From contig JALLBK010000675.1 of NCBI GenBank assembly GCA_036940085.1, positions 1 to 17,974 of the forward strand: a DNA stretch of 17,974 bases, written 5' to 3'. Each line of letters starts with the position of its first letter. Position 1 is the first letter of the stretch. Shown piece after piece: positions 1 through 9,589 of the stretch. The stretch is from Discostella pseudostelligera. Taxonomy: Eukaryota; Bacillariophyta; Thalassiosirophyceae; Thalassiosirales; Thalassiosiraceae. The notes beneath the pieces are model-generated. The model was not told the origin of the DNA, searched no databases, and saw only the letters and a list, made by a program, of their open reading frames with translations. The position numbers were made by a program, and so were the translations under genes.

Positions 1-122
1 GACCATGCATGAACGAACATCGTTCAAGTGGTTTGAGATACCATGTACGCTGGCGACGCCCTCCTTAACGCCACCACGCCAAAACTCATATATTACCTAT
101 TAGAGAGTACGTTGATAAAAAA

Positions 123-1436
123 ATGAGCATCAATCAAGCCGAAGCTACTCGCTTGGCGCGCATCTGTCTTCCCAAAATACTGGTACATTCTAATACTGGC
201 AGCGATGATGATGTGCCATCTACTCTCTTGTCCGACGTTGACGTGTCATTCAAATCATTATGCCGTCTCTGGGCAGGCATGGGCTACATCTACCAAGTCA
301 CCATCGCTATGCCGTCATTATCGTCTTCGTCAAATAAAAGCAAAAGCAAAGGCAAAAGCAAAACATATCATAATTTCATCATCAAACACATAGTCATTCC
401 TGCACCCAAGCATTCTCGACGATCAATAGGAGATGAAAGAAAGGCGTACAGTTATTGGATCGAGGCTAATTTTTATCAAACACTTGCACCAACTCTTATC
501 GAAAAGTATGATTTAGCCATTCCAATCACATATCATATTGAGTTAGATGGTAGTTTTGATGATGGGGATGTTGCAAACTCTGTCAATGAGGTAGTGGGGA
601 AGGATCAAACCATTACAATCTGCATGTCACTCTTGGACGGATCACCAAGTACAAACCGATACAGTACCAATCACATCCACGCTACGCTCACGTGGCTTGC
701 AACACTCCACGCGGGCACATGGGGTACCAAAGTAGATACTTACGTCCAAACAAAAGCGGTCCAGCCCATTGGTTCATACTGGCACCTTGACACTCGACCT
801 GATGAACATGAATCCATGTCCCGCCACGGATGGGAGGGACGGTTGAAACTAGCAGCACGGGCAATTCATGAACGATTACGAAGGGATAGTATGCAATGCT
901 GCATTCATGGGGATGCAAAGGATGCCAATATGTTGTTTCAGAAGATTGATGGTGGTGGAATATCGGTTAGCATGTATGATTTTCAATATTGTGGTAAAGC
1001 TCCACCATCGGTGAGTACTATGTTGGGATACGATTGCTTGGCGCTTTTTGCTCTCAGTTTCTCTCGTATCTGATGGGTTTTCGTGCAAATCATGAACTAT
1101 TGTATCCATTCGATTACACTGTGACGATAGGTCGATCTGGCTTACTACCTTTGTGTGGCAGTGGGAGACATCAACAATGATTACATACAATACTATCACC
1201 ACCAACTTACTTGCAAACTACAAAACGACGGAATACAATCCCTACCAACCTTGAACGAACTGGAGGAATCGCTTTCATTGGCCTTGTGTGACTTTCAACG
1301 ATTCATGTGTGGTTGGGGACAGTGGGGGTCGGATATTTCAGGCAAAGTGATTGAAGTATTGGATAGATTGGATGGTGGGAGCATGCTCGGTTCGGAAGAT
1401 GACTACAGGGAGGCATTGAGAAGAGAGTATGGCTGA
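123..1436 (+). CDS. CHK/aminoglycoside-phosphotransferase-like small-molecule kinase (two exons)
   Basis: The coding sequence is 123-1010 joined to 1131-1436, giving 397 aa; the 120-bp intron is GTGAGT...GATAG and falls between codons. Splicing restores the family pattern: the Brenner-type catalytic motif HGDAKDANMLF (H262, D264, N269), the metal-binding DFQ at 286-288, then GKAPPSVDLAYYLC across the junction. Without splicing the reading frame stops soon after the intron begins. A likely ATP-binding lysine is K88 in FIIKHI, and E105 or E115 may pair with it. These are hallmarks of the protein-kinase-like fold of choline/ethanolamine kinases and the CHK (EcKinase/DUF1679) group, which phosphorylate small molecules rather than proteins; the substrate cannot be read from the sequence. 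A Lys/Ser/Gly run at residues 72-80 comes from an AAAGC-type microsatellite near 336-363. The start ATG follows an A-run (aaaaaaATGAGC). No signal peptide is seen. It converges on the next gene, 136 bp between stops. Confidence 0.82.
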
Positions 1437-1572
1437 ATACAGGGTAATTTATTCTACCTATTACATTATTCTTCCTAAGCATTGGCCTTTAGAACGGACA
1501 AGACCGATACATATGCTAAATGATACAACAACTGCAAACATGTCGAGGCTCGATTCGAGAGTGAATACTTTC

Positions 1573-4377
1573 CTATGGCAGATCCACTCCATCCAGCAAA
1601 GTTCCAAACTTGGACTTGTCCAAGCGTTTCAATCTAGCCCGAGTCTCGCGTTCATACCATTCGTCTCGGTCCAAGAATCTGTCATATGCAAACTCATCTT
1701 GCGTGACATCGGCCCGTAATGCCTTGTACAACTCAGCCTCTTCTTCCATTCGAATTGCCTCGTCCACTAGTCCGTCCTCAAGAGCACGTTGGGCTTTTTC
1801 CAAGGCAGTTTGTCGCGGGCTGATGCTTTTTCGTAACTCATCGGCTTCGGCATAATCCTTGCGCCGCTCTGCATCCCTGATGCGAAACTGACGACGAATA
1901 CTCTCATCGATCAAAGGCACTAGGAGTTCATCTAATATTGAAGGAGGAGACGATCCATCATCATACATCTTTTGGCTTGCGGTAGCTATTGATGTTCGTA
2001 CCGCTCTTGGCCGAGGCAAGGATCCAGTGAAACTCTGGAGCTTCAATAGCAACCTCGCCTTGGCATCATCCGTCAATGTATCGTATTCGTCAAGACTGCT
2101 TACTGGGCTGAATGTCGAAAACACAGGGCGGCTTGTTGTCGATGATGTTGTCTGAGGCAATCTGTCGAAAATGGAAGGATTGGTTGTTAGCGGAATACGC
2201 ACGAGATTTGAGTCCTTCTCCGAGGACACTCGATCTCCCTCAGTTTGAAGTGGAAAGAACGACCCCTCCGAGGGACGGATGGGCGGAATTCGATTCATAG
2301 TCGCCCCCAACCCGTCCTCCATGGTAGCATTGTCGTATGTCGCGAAGAATGACACTGATTCAACATCCAGTTCGACCGATCTACGTCCCGCTCGTTCATA
2401 CAACCCGGCCTCGACGAACAGCGGCATTCCGGAGGCCAGTGCCATTCCCACAGCCTCATCCGAAAAGCATTCAACGACATACATTGATTTCGGTAACACA
2501 CCGTCATTTCCGAGGTCGTCATCTTCATCCGTGTAGGGAACCATCTCGCCGAGGATTGAAGAGGATTTTGGCACCCCCTTTCGCTGAAGTAGCACTGCTC
2601 CACCCAAGACTAGATTGCCATCGAGTAGACTTGTCTGTTCGAGTACGCACCCCATGACCACAGAGTTCAATTGTTCATCAATAATTTCCAGAAGCAGCTC
2701 ATAGGGTGACGAGTAGGGTAGGATGGATTGTTCACCTAGCATCTCCTCCTTTGAGTCGAGGATGGGAGGGTAGCCAATGGCGCCTCGATAGGGTGGTGGA
2801 TTATCTTGCTCAGTCAATTTGTCGATAATGGAGAGAAGGAGAGATTGGGTGGTGGCATTCCTCTTCTTCGCCTTATCCTTCTTTGCACTTTTGCTCCATG
2901 GGAAGATATCCGGCATCGGAAAGAGCGAGTTCGATGTGCCTTCATCAGTATCGGAACTCGATGATATAAGCGGCGACGAAGACGCTTCCATTATTTCTTC
3001 AAGCGTCGCCTCCGCCACCCGTAACCTTTCGCGTGCTTCTTCCAGCCGAGTTGATGCTGATGCCTCTGTATCATCGCCGTGATTGGTTGCATCATCCCCA
3101 ACTTCGCCTCGTGAGTTTGCCGTGGATATGATTGCCAACTGCTGTTCACACTCTGCAATTTCCATATTTGCCTCCTTTATTTCGAGTTCCAACAGTCTTT
3201 GGGAAAGAGATAGCATCATCCCAGCACTATCATCTTCATTCCCACCTCCTATCACCAATGCTTCTTCGTCTAGCCATGATTGCATTCCTTGAATTCCATC
3301 ATCATCATATTCAGTACTCGACAGTTGCAACTTTTCACTTCCTACTCCTCTCTTACCCTTTCCTGTTGCTGCATCATCATCGTGCACACCCGCCTTCTCC
3401 TCCTTTTCCAAATAATACCGCAGTCGATTAGCAAAATTTCCCAAACTCAAACTCCTACCCTTCCAATCCTTTCCCATAAATCGTTGATAGGCCACACGTT
3501 TCCCCATGGTATACTTTGCCTCAAGGACATTATTCGCAGCATCTTTTTCATATCGAGCTGGATCAATGGTCCATGTCGACCATGGCAAGTTGTCAAATAA
3601 TCCACCGTCTCGATTGACCAAGAGTGAGTTGAAGATGAGGAGTAATGATTTGGATAATGGTTTTGAAGAGTATGCGAGTGATAGAAGCTTCATGGCAGAT
3701 GGGGACAAGAATGGGGATAATGGAATTGGAAGAGCGGTTATTGTTGTTTGTATTCGACTGTTGTTGTAACTACCATCACCACTCTTTAGACATTGTTCGT
3801 AGGCATCAGCAATGCGTGTGCACTCTTCTTGGGTGGATAGCCATATCGTATCGATATTACTACCGCCAATACTACTTTGACTCGTTTGATTGTTGGAAGA
3901 CAATGACGATGGCCATCTCCCAGCGAGGAATAGCGGAACAAACGATGTATCACCCAAGCTACGCTTACTACTACTGCTGCTGCTGCTGCTAAATATGTTG
4001 GATATTTGACGTATAGCAAATGCATCATTAATTGCAGGAAATGGGGAGGTGGATGATCTTGTCCCCTTACTTCGATTTTTTCTGGATATACTATCATTGT
4101 CTGATGATTTTGATGATGAGATGATTAATGATCGTCTTCTGAGTTTAGATGATTCGTGAATCGAATGGCGGTGGCTGCGGTTAGGAGAACTCAAACTAAC
4201 GAATCCGGTGCCAGCGGCAGAAAGAATGAAGGCAACGCTACCGCTACCGCTACCGCCAGGAGTTCCGACGTCATGTCGATGGGTTGACGACGTTGCCGAT
4301 GCGACCCTTGCAGAAGATACCGAAGTCAGAATGTAGTACCCCACGAGCGAAGAAGCTAATGTCAACAAGGAGTGCAT
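1573..4377 (-). CDS. UVR-motif coiled-coil protein with N-terminal signal sequence, function unknown
   Basis: Single exon, 934 aa. The first ATG (4377) opens a hydrophobic leader, roughly residues 1-27 (MHSLLTLASSLVGYYIL...), followed by Ala/Ser-rich sequence, so the product probably enters the secretory route or a plastid through the ER. No clear A|F plastid cleavage motif is visible. Residues 30-200 are low-complexity (Ser, Gly, basic), including an eight-Ser run coded by AGC/AGT repeats. Residues about 389-467 look like a coiled coil rich in Glu and Leu, split by an acidic linker. Residues about 545-690 look globular, with no family I recognise. Residues about 818-855 resemble a UVR motif (charged helix, KDYAEADELRKSI), a helical hairpin known from UvrB/UvrC, Clp-associated proteins and plastid proteins such as BBD nucleases and EXECUTER. 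I could not see the DUF151 nuclease domain of BBD proteins. The C-terminus is highly charged. It is divergent from the next gene; see the E2F-like sites upstream. Confidence 0.8.
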   Translation of the reverse strand: MHSLLTLASSLVGYYILTSVSSARVASATSSTHRHDVGTPGGSGSGSVAFILSAAGTGFVSLSSPNRSHRHSIHESSKLRRRSLIISSSKSSDNDSISRKNRSKGTRSSTSPFPAINDAFAIRQISNIFSSSSSSSSKRSLGDTSFVPLFLAGRWPSSLSSNNQTSQSSIGGSNIDTIWLSTQEECTRIADAYEQCLKSGDGSYNNSRIQTTITALPIPLSPFLSPSAMKLLSLAYSSKPLSKSLLLIFNSLLVNRDGGLFDNLPWSTWTIDPARYEKDAANNVLEAKYTMGKRVAYQRFMGKDWKGRSLSLGNFANRLRYYLEKEEKAGVHDDDAATGKGKRGVGSEKLQLSSTEYDDDGIQGMQSWLDEEALVIGGGNEDDSAGMMLSLSQRLLELEIKEANMEIAECEQQLAIISTANSRGEVGDDATNHGDDTEASASTRLEEARERLRVAEATLEEIMEASSSPLISSSSDTDEGTSNSLFPMPDIFPWSKSAKKDKAKKRNATTQSLLLSIIDKLTEQDNPPPYRGAIGYPPILDSKEEMLGEQSILPYSSPYELLLEIIDEQLNSVVMGCVLEQTSLLDGNLVLGGAVLLQRKGVPKSSSILGEMVPYTDEDDDLGNDGVLPKSMYVVECFSDEAVGMALASGMPLFVEAGLYERAGRRSVELDVESVSFFATYDNATMEDGLGATMNRIPPIRPSEGSFFPLQTEGDRVSSEKDSNLVRIPLTTNPSIFDRLPQTTSSTTSRPVFSTFSPVSSLDEYDTLTDDAKARLLLKLQSFTGSLPRPRAVRTSIATASQKMYDDGSSPPSILDELLVPLIDESIRRQFRIRDAERRKDYAEADELRKSISPRQTALEKAQRALEDGLVDEAIRMEEEAELYKALRADVTQDEFAYDRFLDRDEWYERETRARLKRLDKSKFGTLLDGVDLP

Positions 4378-4479
4378 CTCAATCAATTAACCTCTTCGAG
4401 CTTCCGCGTCAGGGGTCTCCTACTAGGATAGTGCTGAGTTCTCAGTTCATGGTCATGGTGCATCTGGATCCTTCTGCTC

Positions 4480-4491
4480 TTCCCGCCAAAA
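4480..4491. promoter_or_regulatory. E2F/DP-like site 1 (TTCCCGCCAAAA)
   Basis: The 12-mer matches the E2F/DP consensus TTTSSCGCSAAA at nearly every position. It lies about 103 bp upstream of the ATG of the UVR-motif gene. An identical 12-mer recurs 37 bp further upstream. Binding is inferred from the motif only. Confidence 0.5.
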
Positions 4492-4516
4492 TGAGTAGTA
4501 TTGTTCTCACTTCTGT

Positions 4517-4528
4517 TTCCCGCCAAAA
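4517..4528. promoter_or_regulatory. E2F/DP-like site 2 (TTCCCGCCAAAA)
   Basis: This is an exact second copy of the 12-mer at 4480-4491, here within TTTCCCGCCAAAATT, an even fuller E2F consensus. It lies about 140 bp upstream of the UVR-motif gene start. A CACGTG palindrome follows three bases later. Confidence 0.5.
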
Positions 4529-4531
4529 TTT

Positions 4532-4537
4532 CACGTG
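4532..4537. promoter_or_regulatory. G-box/E-box-like CACGTG
   Basis: A CACGTG palindrome lies directly beside E2F-like site 2. This hexamer is the classic bZIP or bHLH target in plants and animals. One hexamer can occur by chance, so the call rests mainly on its position in the motif cluster. Confidence 0.3.
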
Positions 4538-5032
4538 CGTGGCCTCCCTCGCTCGCTGATTGTTTGAGAATGACACAAGGCCATATTCGCCAAAACCAGG
4601 GAAGGTCAAAAATGGCGCCTACTTCACAGCGGAATTCATTCATCCACAAGTTGAAGTGTCAATTTAGAGCGAATGAAATTTGCATTTGTGATGGATTTCC
4701 CAGAAAAATTCTATCATCTCTTCAACATATTGCAATAACTCAGCTTGAAATATCAAATATCATTACTCCTCGAGAAGGTTTCCATACCAAGTTCATAATG
4801 CTTCCCATCGGAACATCGCACGGGACGCACAAAAAGAACAACATGATGGAAGGGAAGGTACACTACACCTACCTCAATTGATTCGATGCAACGGTAGACG
4901 TCATTTGTTCGTTCTATCATTGCCATGGTGTATTGAGCGGAAATCTGGCAACATGTAATGGTAGGTGTATCGGCAAATTCTTCACCTGCTTGCTGGTAGT
5001 CTTTATAATATCTATTTCCCTCACCGACGTCC

Positions 5033-5209
5033 ATGTTTTTTCGCTTGATGCCGCTCAATTTCAAGATGGCGTCGATAGATGAGAACAGCTCAACGGCATT
5101 GATAAGGCCACTCACTCTCTCAGCAATTGGCGAGACCGATGCAGATTGCCATTGTCGCGGTGCAAACGGTGTAGTATGCGGCGCTTCGTCTCATAATCAT
5201 AATGCTTCC

Positions 5210-5246
<37 letters not shown>

Positions 5247-6395
5247 TCCCGATTGATTCAGCAACGACATACTTGCTCAAGAAGGCGGCATCAATGCTAT
5301 GGCGAATGGTGAAGGAGATCGATTGGGACGAGAGCGCGCGTGCACTTGCTGACTTGAATGCGTTAGTATCCTCGGCAATATCTCTTCATTTTTATTCGTT
5401 GGTGCGAGTATTGCATGTGGTTAGTGATTTTGGAGTCGACTGTTCGTACTACGACTACGACGTTTATGATGGCAAAGAAGTTTCACCGACGATGATACGA
5501 ACGAACTACTTGTCCTCGTACGAACCTACGCCTATGGACATTCCAGTTGTTGATGGTCTCACATTTCAGAGTTNCGAACTACTTGTCCTCGTACGAACCT
5601 ACGCCTATGGACATTCCAGTTGTTGATGGTCTCACATTTCAGAGTTCTGGCTTGTCATTGAATGATTCTAACCGACACATGGATTATGTCATCACGCAAT
5701 TGGAAGTCTCACGCATGAAAGCAGACAGCTTTGATGATGACATCGAAGGTATCAGTAGCAGTATCCTTCCCCAGAAACCTACTACTTCAACAGCACTACA
5801 GCTACAGGATGATCAATCCTTGAACGGCTCCACAATTTGCTCATCGTGCAACGAAGATGAAGAAGATGTCGATGACTTCTTGCTACGGAATGCCGACATC
5901 ATCGAGGATTACATTGCCAATACGGAAAATTCCAATGAAGAGGTGGCAGAAGGTGTGGGGGTCCCACTGGTAGTAGAAGGAGATCTTCCACAATTTTCAT
6001 GGATGATTGTTCCAACGGATCCAAACGAAGACTTGGAACGACAATTGTCGAGATCTAGTTCAATGTGCAAATCCAATGACGGCTCCATCGTTGATAACAA
6101 CAGCAAAATTTTCACCACTGCCAGTAATACTTTCGATGATGATGTTATTTGCCAAGTACCATACCAAGATGACGGAGGAGGAGATGCTGATCAACTATGT
6201 GTTTTGTGCCAGCATGATGATGATGATGTCGAATTGAGAATAATGCCGCCATCATCGCAAAAACAAGAAGTAGCAATAATTGAAGACGATGATTTGCAAG
6301 TCAGACCCTCATCTTCTCCTCCTCCACTACCTCCTCACAGTCCATCATCGGCATTCAAAAGATTCGGCAACTTCTTCTCAGGTCACGGCAACTGA
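5033..6395 (+). CDS. Acidic His-rich hypothetical protein, frame broken by an assembly gap
   Basis: Unrecognised protein. As given, the frame runs from 5033 and is lost at the N at 5574; the rest, ending in TGA at 6395, continues one frame later. A 72-bp block occurs identically on both sides of the N. Counting it once and dropping the N (73 bases removed) gives one continuous 429-aa frame, so the real gene is probably intact. Visible features are 12 consecutive His (residues 60-71, a CAT repeat), a helical stretch after it (LLKKAASMLWRMVKEIDWDE), a long Asp/Glu-rich, probably disordered middle, a CxxC pair (LCVLCQ) and a Pro-rich tail ending near FGNFFSGHGN. No catalytic motif, membrane segment or signal peptide was found. 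Met12 (ATG at 5066, context AAGATGG) sits in better initiation context than Met1 and may be the true start. A small intron around 5400-5480 cannot be excluded. It converges on the RSH gene, with 157 bp between. Confidence 0.6.
5210..5245 (+). repeat. (CAT)12 microsatellite coding poly-His
   Basis: Twelve perfect CAT codons in the frame of the His-rich gene. This is a natural trinucleotide repeat, expected to vary in length between alleles. On the other strand it reads ATG/GAT/TGA. Confidence 0.95.
5502..5646. repeat. 72-bp exact duplication around one N (assembly join)
   Basis: Bases 5502-5573 and 5575-5646 are identical over all 72 positions and are separated only by the N at 5574. This is the pattern left when two overlapping contig ends are placed side by side with a token gap instead of being merged. 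It adds 73 bases and so shifts the reading frame of the surrounding gene by one. Confidence 0.93.
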
Positions 6396-6552
6396 ATTCG
6401 TGTATGTGTGTACAATTAATATTGTAGTTCTTTGCGAAAAGTGAACCATCTTGTTTAGCATTAGATGGTGATAACTAAAAGTGATCCATTAGTACTTATA
6501 TTAATGCAGAGCACCTTTATGACTACAAAGATCTGAGAAGTTAGATAGAATA

Positions 6553-9544
6553 TTAAATATGAAGGTTGTCAAGTATGATGCTCGGCAATGTAAGAACATC
6601 GCCATTGTAAAGCTCTTCGTCCAATGAGCTGCTTACACCGTTTCTATAAATCGTCAAAGCTCCGGTTGATATATCATCGAGCATGTTGCCATTAATATGG
6701 ACTCCAAACTTCTTCAGAACATCTGCAACTTGAGTAGCGGAGGGATCGATGCTAACGATGTTTCCATCGATTGCTTGTTCGGTCGACGACAGGAAGACAA
6801 ACAGATTGTTCTGCACAATTGTTTCTCGCGAAGTTGCAAGTGCATCGATGTAGGAGGCAATCCTACCTTTCTGGATTGCCCTGGATGGATAAGCCACAAT
6901 GGTTTGTTCCTCTGGTATCGATTCAGAGAGTGGCGGTAACACAGGAGTAATTCCTTCGGGGAGATACGATTCTGGCAACGACTGAATCACCTTATTTTGA
7001 AGCTTGTAATCCCAATGTGCAGCCACGCCAAACTCGGCGACCCGATGCATTTCTGAGGTGCGAATCTGATGTACCATGTTATCAAAAGAAGAGATATCAA
7101 TATGCACAAATGTTCAGATTGGAATCATGAATGGAAAGTGTCTTACCTGCACCTCAAACGGCCATTCCTCTCCAGCAATCGTCAGGCTCGCAGTGTAATG
7201 CAACGATTGATACCTATGCACGCCATTCAACAAAGCAACGAAGAAGTAATTATCAGAAGACATACGAAACGGCTGCGACATTCATCACACGAGTCTCTCT
7301 TACCCGTTCGGTTTGGGATACTTAATGTAATCTTTTGCCTCGTTACGCGTAGAAGCCGGCCAAACATCGCTAATCAATTGCAGAGCGTAGTAGCACATCA
7401 TTTTCTCTCGTGTGCTCAAAGACTCTTCATCTTCCAAAGATGACAGTCGCCTCGCACGAAGTACAACTCGCAATGCTATCACGTCTGGAATCCACTTGAG
7501 AGCAGGTACAAATTGTCGATCGACATCATCAGTTGACGCATTGTTCTTGGCGCCTGCTGCCTCTTTTCTATATCGAATCATCTTCCTCCACAATGAGTAG
7601 GGTTCTTTAACACGAGAGGTTACTGTAACTTCCTCAACTTGATCGATGAGCACTTGGTCACTTTTCAAAAGCTGTTCTATTCTTGACGACAAAACGTGAA
7701 CTATTGACTTCATCTCATCCATATCTGAAGTGTATAGCGAAGACGCCACGGAATATTGCCTTTATGCATAGTTATGAAAGATGAAGTCATCATCGACAAG
7801 TCGTTGTTAGTAAGATCGAGGTCCGTACGAGATGAGCAACTAAATTTCGGTTTTCTCACCTCGGGTAGAGTATTCGAAAAGCACGATTTTCGAGCTCTGA
7901 CTTGAGTCTGTGCATTCCTAAACGTTGTGCAAGTGGTGCATATACCTTGAATGCATCCCTTGCCACAACATTTGTACTCCTGGTAAGTTCCGATGAACCT
8001 GTGGACACATCATTGGTGCCATCTTCCAACACGTCATCACTATCCAAGTCGTCTGTGATTCCTTTGAGCCGATACAAGCATGCCGCACTTCGTATCACCA
8101 ACGCTCTCCAGTCCTCAGACAAACTAACAAGGAAGCTGCGCAGAATCTCAGCATCAACGCTGGCTTTACCCACGGCACCTTTAGAGATGAGGCTGCCACT
8201 TGAGTTCACGGTGGTCGCCATTATTTCTGCACGCTTCAAGCGTGCCGCACCTGCAACTATCTTCACCGATTCGTCACCATAATAATCAACTGGAGAATTT
8301 CTGACACTATTTGTGCCAGCAACCATTGCCTCACTTTCTACCACCGCTGTTGTTGTGCTATCCTGCTCTGGATCAATGTTTACACCATTGAGATGGTCCT
8401 CGTGTGAAGGCAAAGACAGCTGTTCTTTCGATTTCACATCTTCTGGCTCCTTCCACAGTGACATGTCTAGCGATGCCTCCATAGCCTGTCGAGCATACTC
8501 GTACACCCCCGCCTTCCGCGCTCGGACACAATCGCAATAGTGAAACGCCGCAGCCACAAGCACATCCCTAGTCATTATGGAAAATGGTTCTGGCCCATCA
8601 CCAATACTGAATCGCTCCGGTCCATTCTCCCAATCTAAATTCCCATTACTACTCCCAATATCATCATCATCCCATGGTTCTCCACTCGAATTCATTATCT
8701 CAATATTCCTAGTCAACACACCCTCCTCTTCCAAGGTGAGCATTAAATACAAGAAATCGGCACATCCCGCCATTAGATTGGTATTTTCATTCGATGCTAC
8801 CCGAATTGAATCCATAATCTCGTATATTTCGAATTGGGAAAAGTAGGGAATTGCATCGGGAATAATAGTATCGGTGGAAGATGATGATGCAGACTCTGGA
8901 GTAGATTGATGACGAAAGATACCATTCAATGCAAGATGTAGACGCTGCATATGAGAAATGTCTCGTTCCGTTGGTTTCCTCGCCGCGGTAGAGGGTTGAG
9001 ACGATGCATTGCCAAAATAATTTGTTGAGGTCACAAAGTCTTCATTTTCATACCGAGACAGCCATGGTGGCATCTGTGTATCGTCCCTAATTGTTCTGGG
9101 AATGCGACGACCCTTTCTTCTGTCGGACTTGTAAGAATTTGATTTGTCGGTTAGTTTGGGAGGGAGTGTTGCCTGCCTATCATTTCTTGTTCTCTTTTTG
9201 GCTTTCCTTTTGTTCCATCGAGATGATTTGTTGAATTTCGATCGTTGGGATGCTTGTTCACTTGATATTTCCTTCTCAATTGCATCCAAATTATAAGTTT
9301 CCGATGCGTTCACCGGTACAGAATAACATTGGACAGGCTGGGAAGTTGTTGTTGTTGTTCCGAAATAAATAGCTGAGGCGTAATATTCACGATGAAGATT
9401 TGGATAAAAGAAAGAAGTCTTTTGGCGGAGATGGAATGCAGTCGATTTACCAATAAATGACAAGAGCATCAGCGACACGATGGCGTAGTAACTCTTAACC
9501 AAATAATTGGAAGGGCATCTGTGACAATTCCTCCTTCTCGGCAT
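6553..9544 (-). CDS. RSH: Plastid-targeted RelA/SpoT homologue, probably (p)ppGpp synthetase only
   Basis: Four exons: 9544-7860, 7759-7304, 7213-7147 and 7065-6553; introns of 100, 90 and 81 bp all start GT and end AG. The product is 906 aa from the ATG at 9544 (MPRRRN). Two in-frame ATGs at 9589 and 9586 would add 15 or 14 residues; I prefer 9544 because it puts the hydrophobic signal nearer the N-terminus. Residues about 15-36 form a signal peptide ending KSTA|FHLR, an ASAFAP-like A|F cleavage site typical of diatom plastid proteins. Residues about 320-550 align with the HD hydrolase region but lack its metal ligands: no HD..ED, and AACLYRLK where ADRLHNMR is usual. The synthetase domain keeps its key residues: R611 (SRVKEPYSLWRKM), D654 (PDVIALRV), KDYIKYPKPNGYQSLH (704-719), E734 in FEVQIRT, and VAAHW. 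Residues about 824-897 look like a worn TGS domain. There is no ACT domain. Family role: makes (p)ppGpp from ATP and GDP/GTP, controlling plastid gene expression. Confidence 0.93.
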
Positions 9545-9589
9545 CTGATGGCGTCGCACTTCTAGCAATATTGCAACTCTTTTCATCAT

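Larger units (their letters stand above)
4378..5032. promoter_or_regulatory. Shared upstream region of a divergent gene pair
   Basis: These 655 bp separate the start codons of the leftward UVR-motif gene and the rightward His-rich gene. The half near the UVR-motif gene holds two copies of TTCCCGCCAAAA, a G-box-like CACGTG, and weaker related sequences (ATTCGCCAAAA near 4585, and AAAAATGGCGCC near 4607). The half near 5033 has no obvious motif, but it is open in one frame on each strand (see findings), so an unrecognised exon is possible. No TATA box can be assigned with confidence. Confidence 0.5.

Noticed and set aside
1011..1130. Stop codon after position 1010 as evidence that the kinase gene is truncated
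   Set aside because: A GTGAGT...GATAG intron removes it and restores the conserved PPSVDLAYYLC segment.
1573..4377. UVR-motif gene as a plastid bifunctional nuclease (BBD/DUF151)
   Set aside because: Only the UVR-like end fits. The DUF151 nuclease pattern is not visible, so the name would be an over-call.
4383..4649. 88-codon minus-strand frame just upstream of the UVR-motif gene
   Set aside because: It overlaps the E2F-like promoter motifs, has no recognisable content and stops before the gene start. It is most likely a chance frame.
5210..5245. Twelve consecutive His codons, resembling an engineered affinity tag
   Set aside because: It is a pure CAT microsatellite inside a longer natural frame, next to further His/Asn sequence, with no vector sequence around it. 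Trinucleotide runs are common throughout this window.
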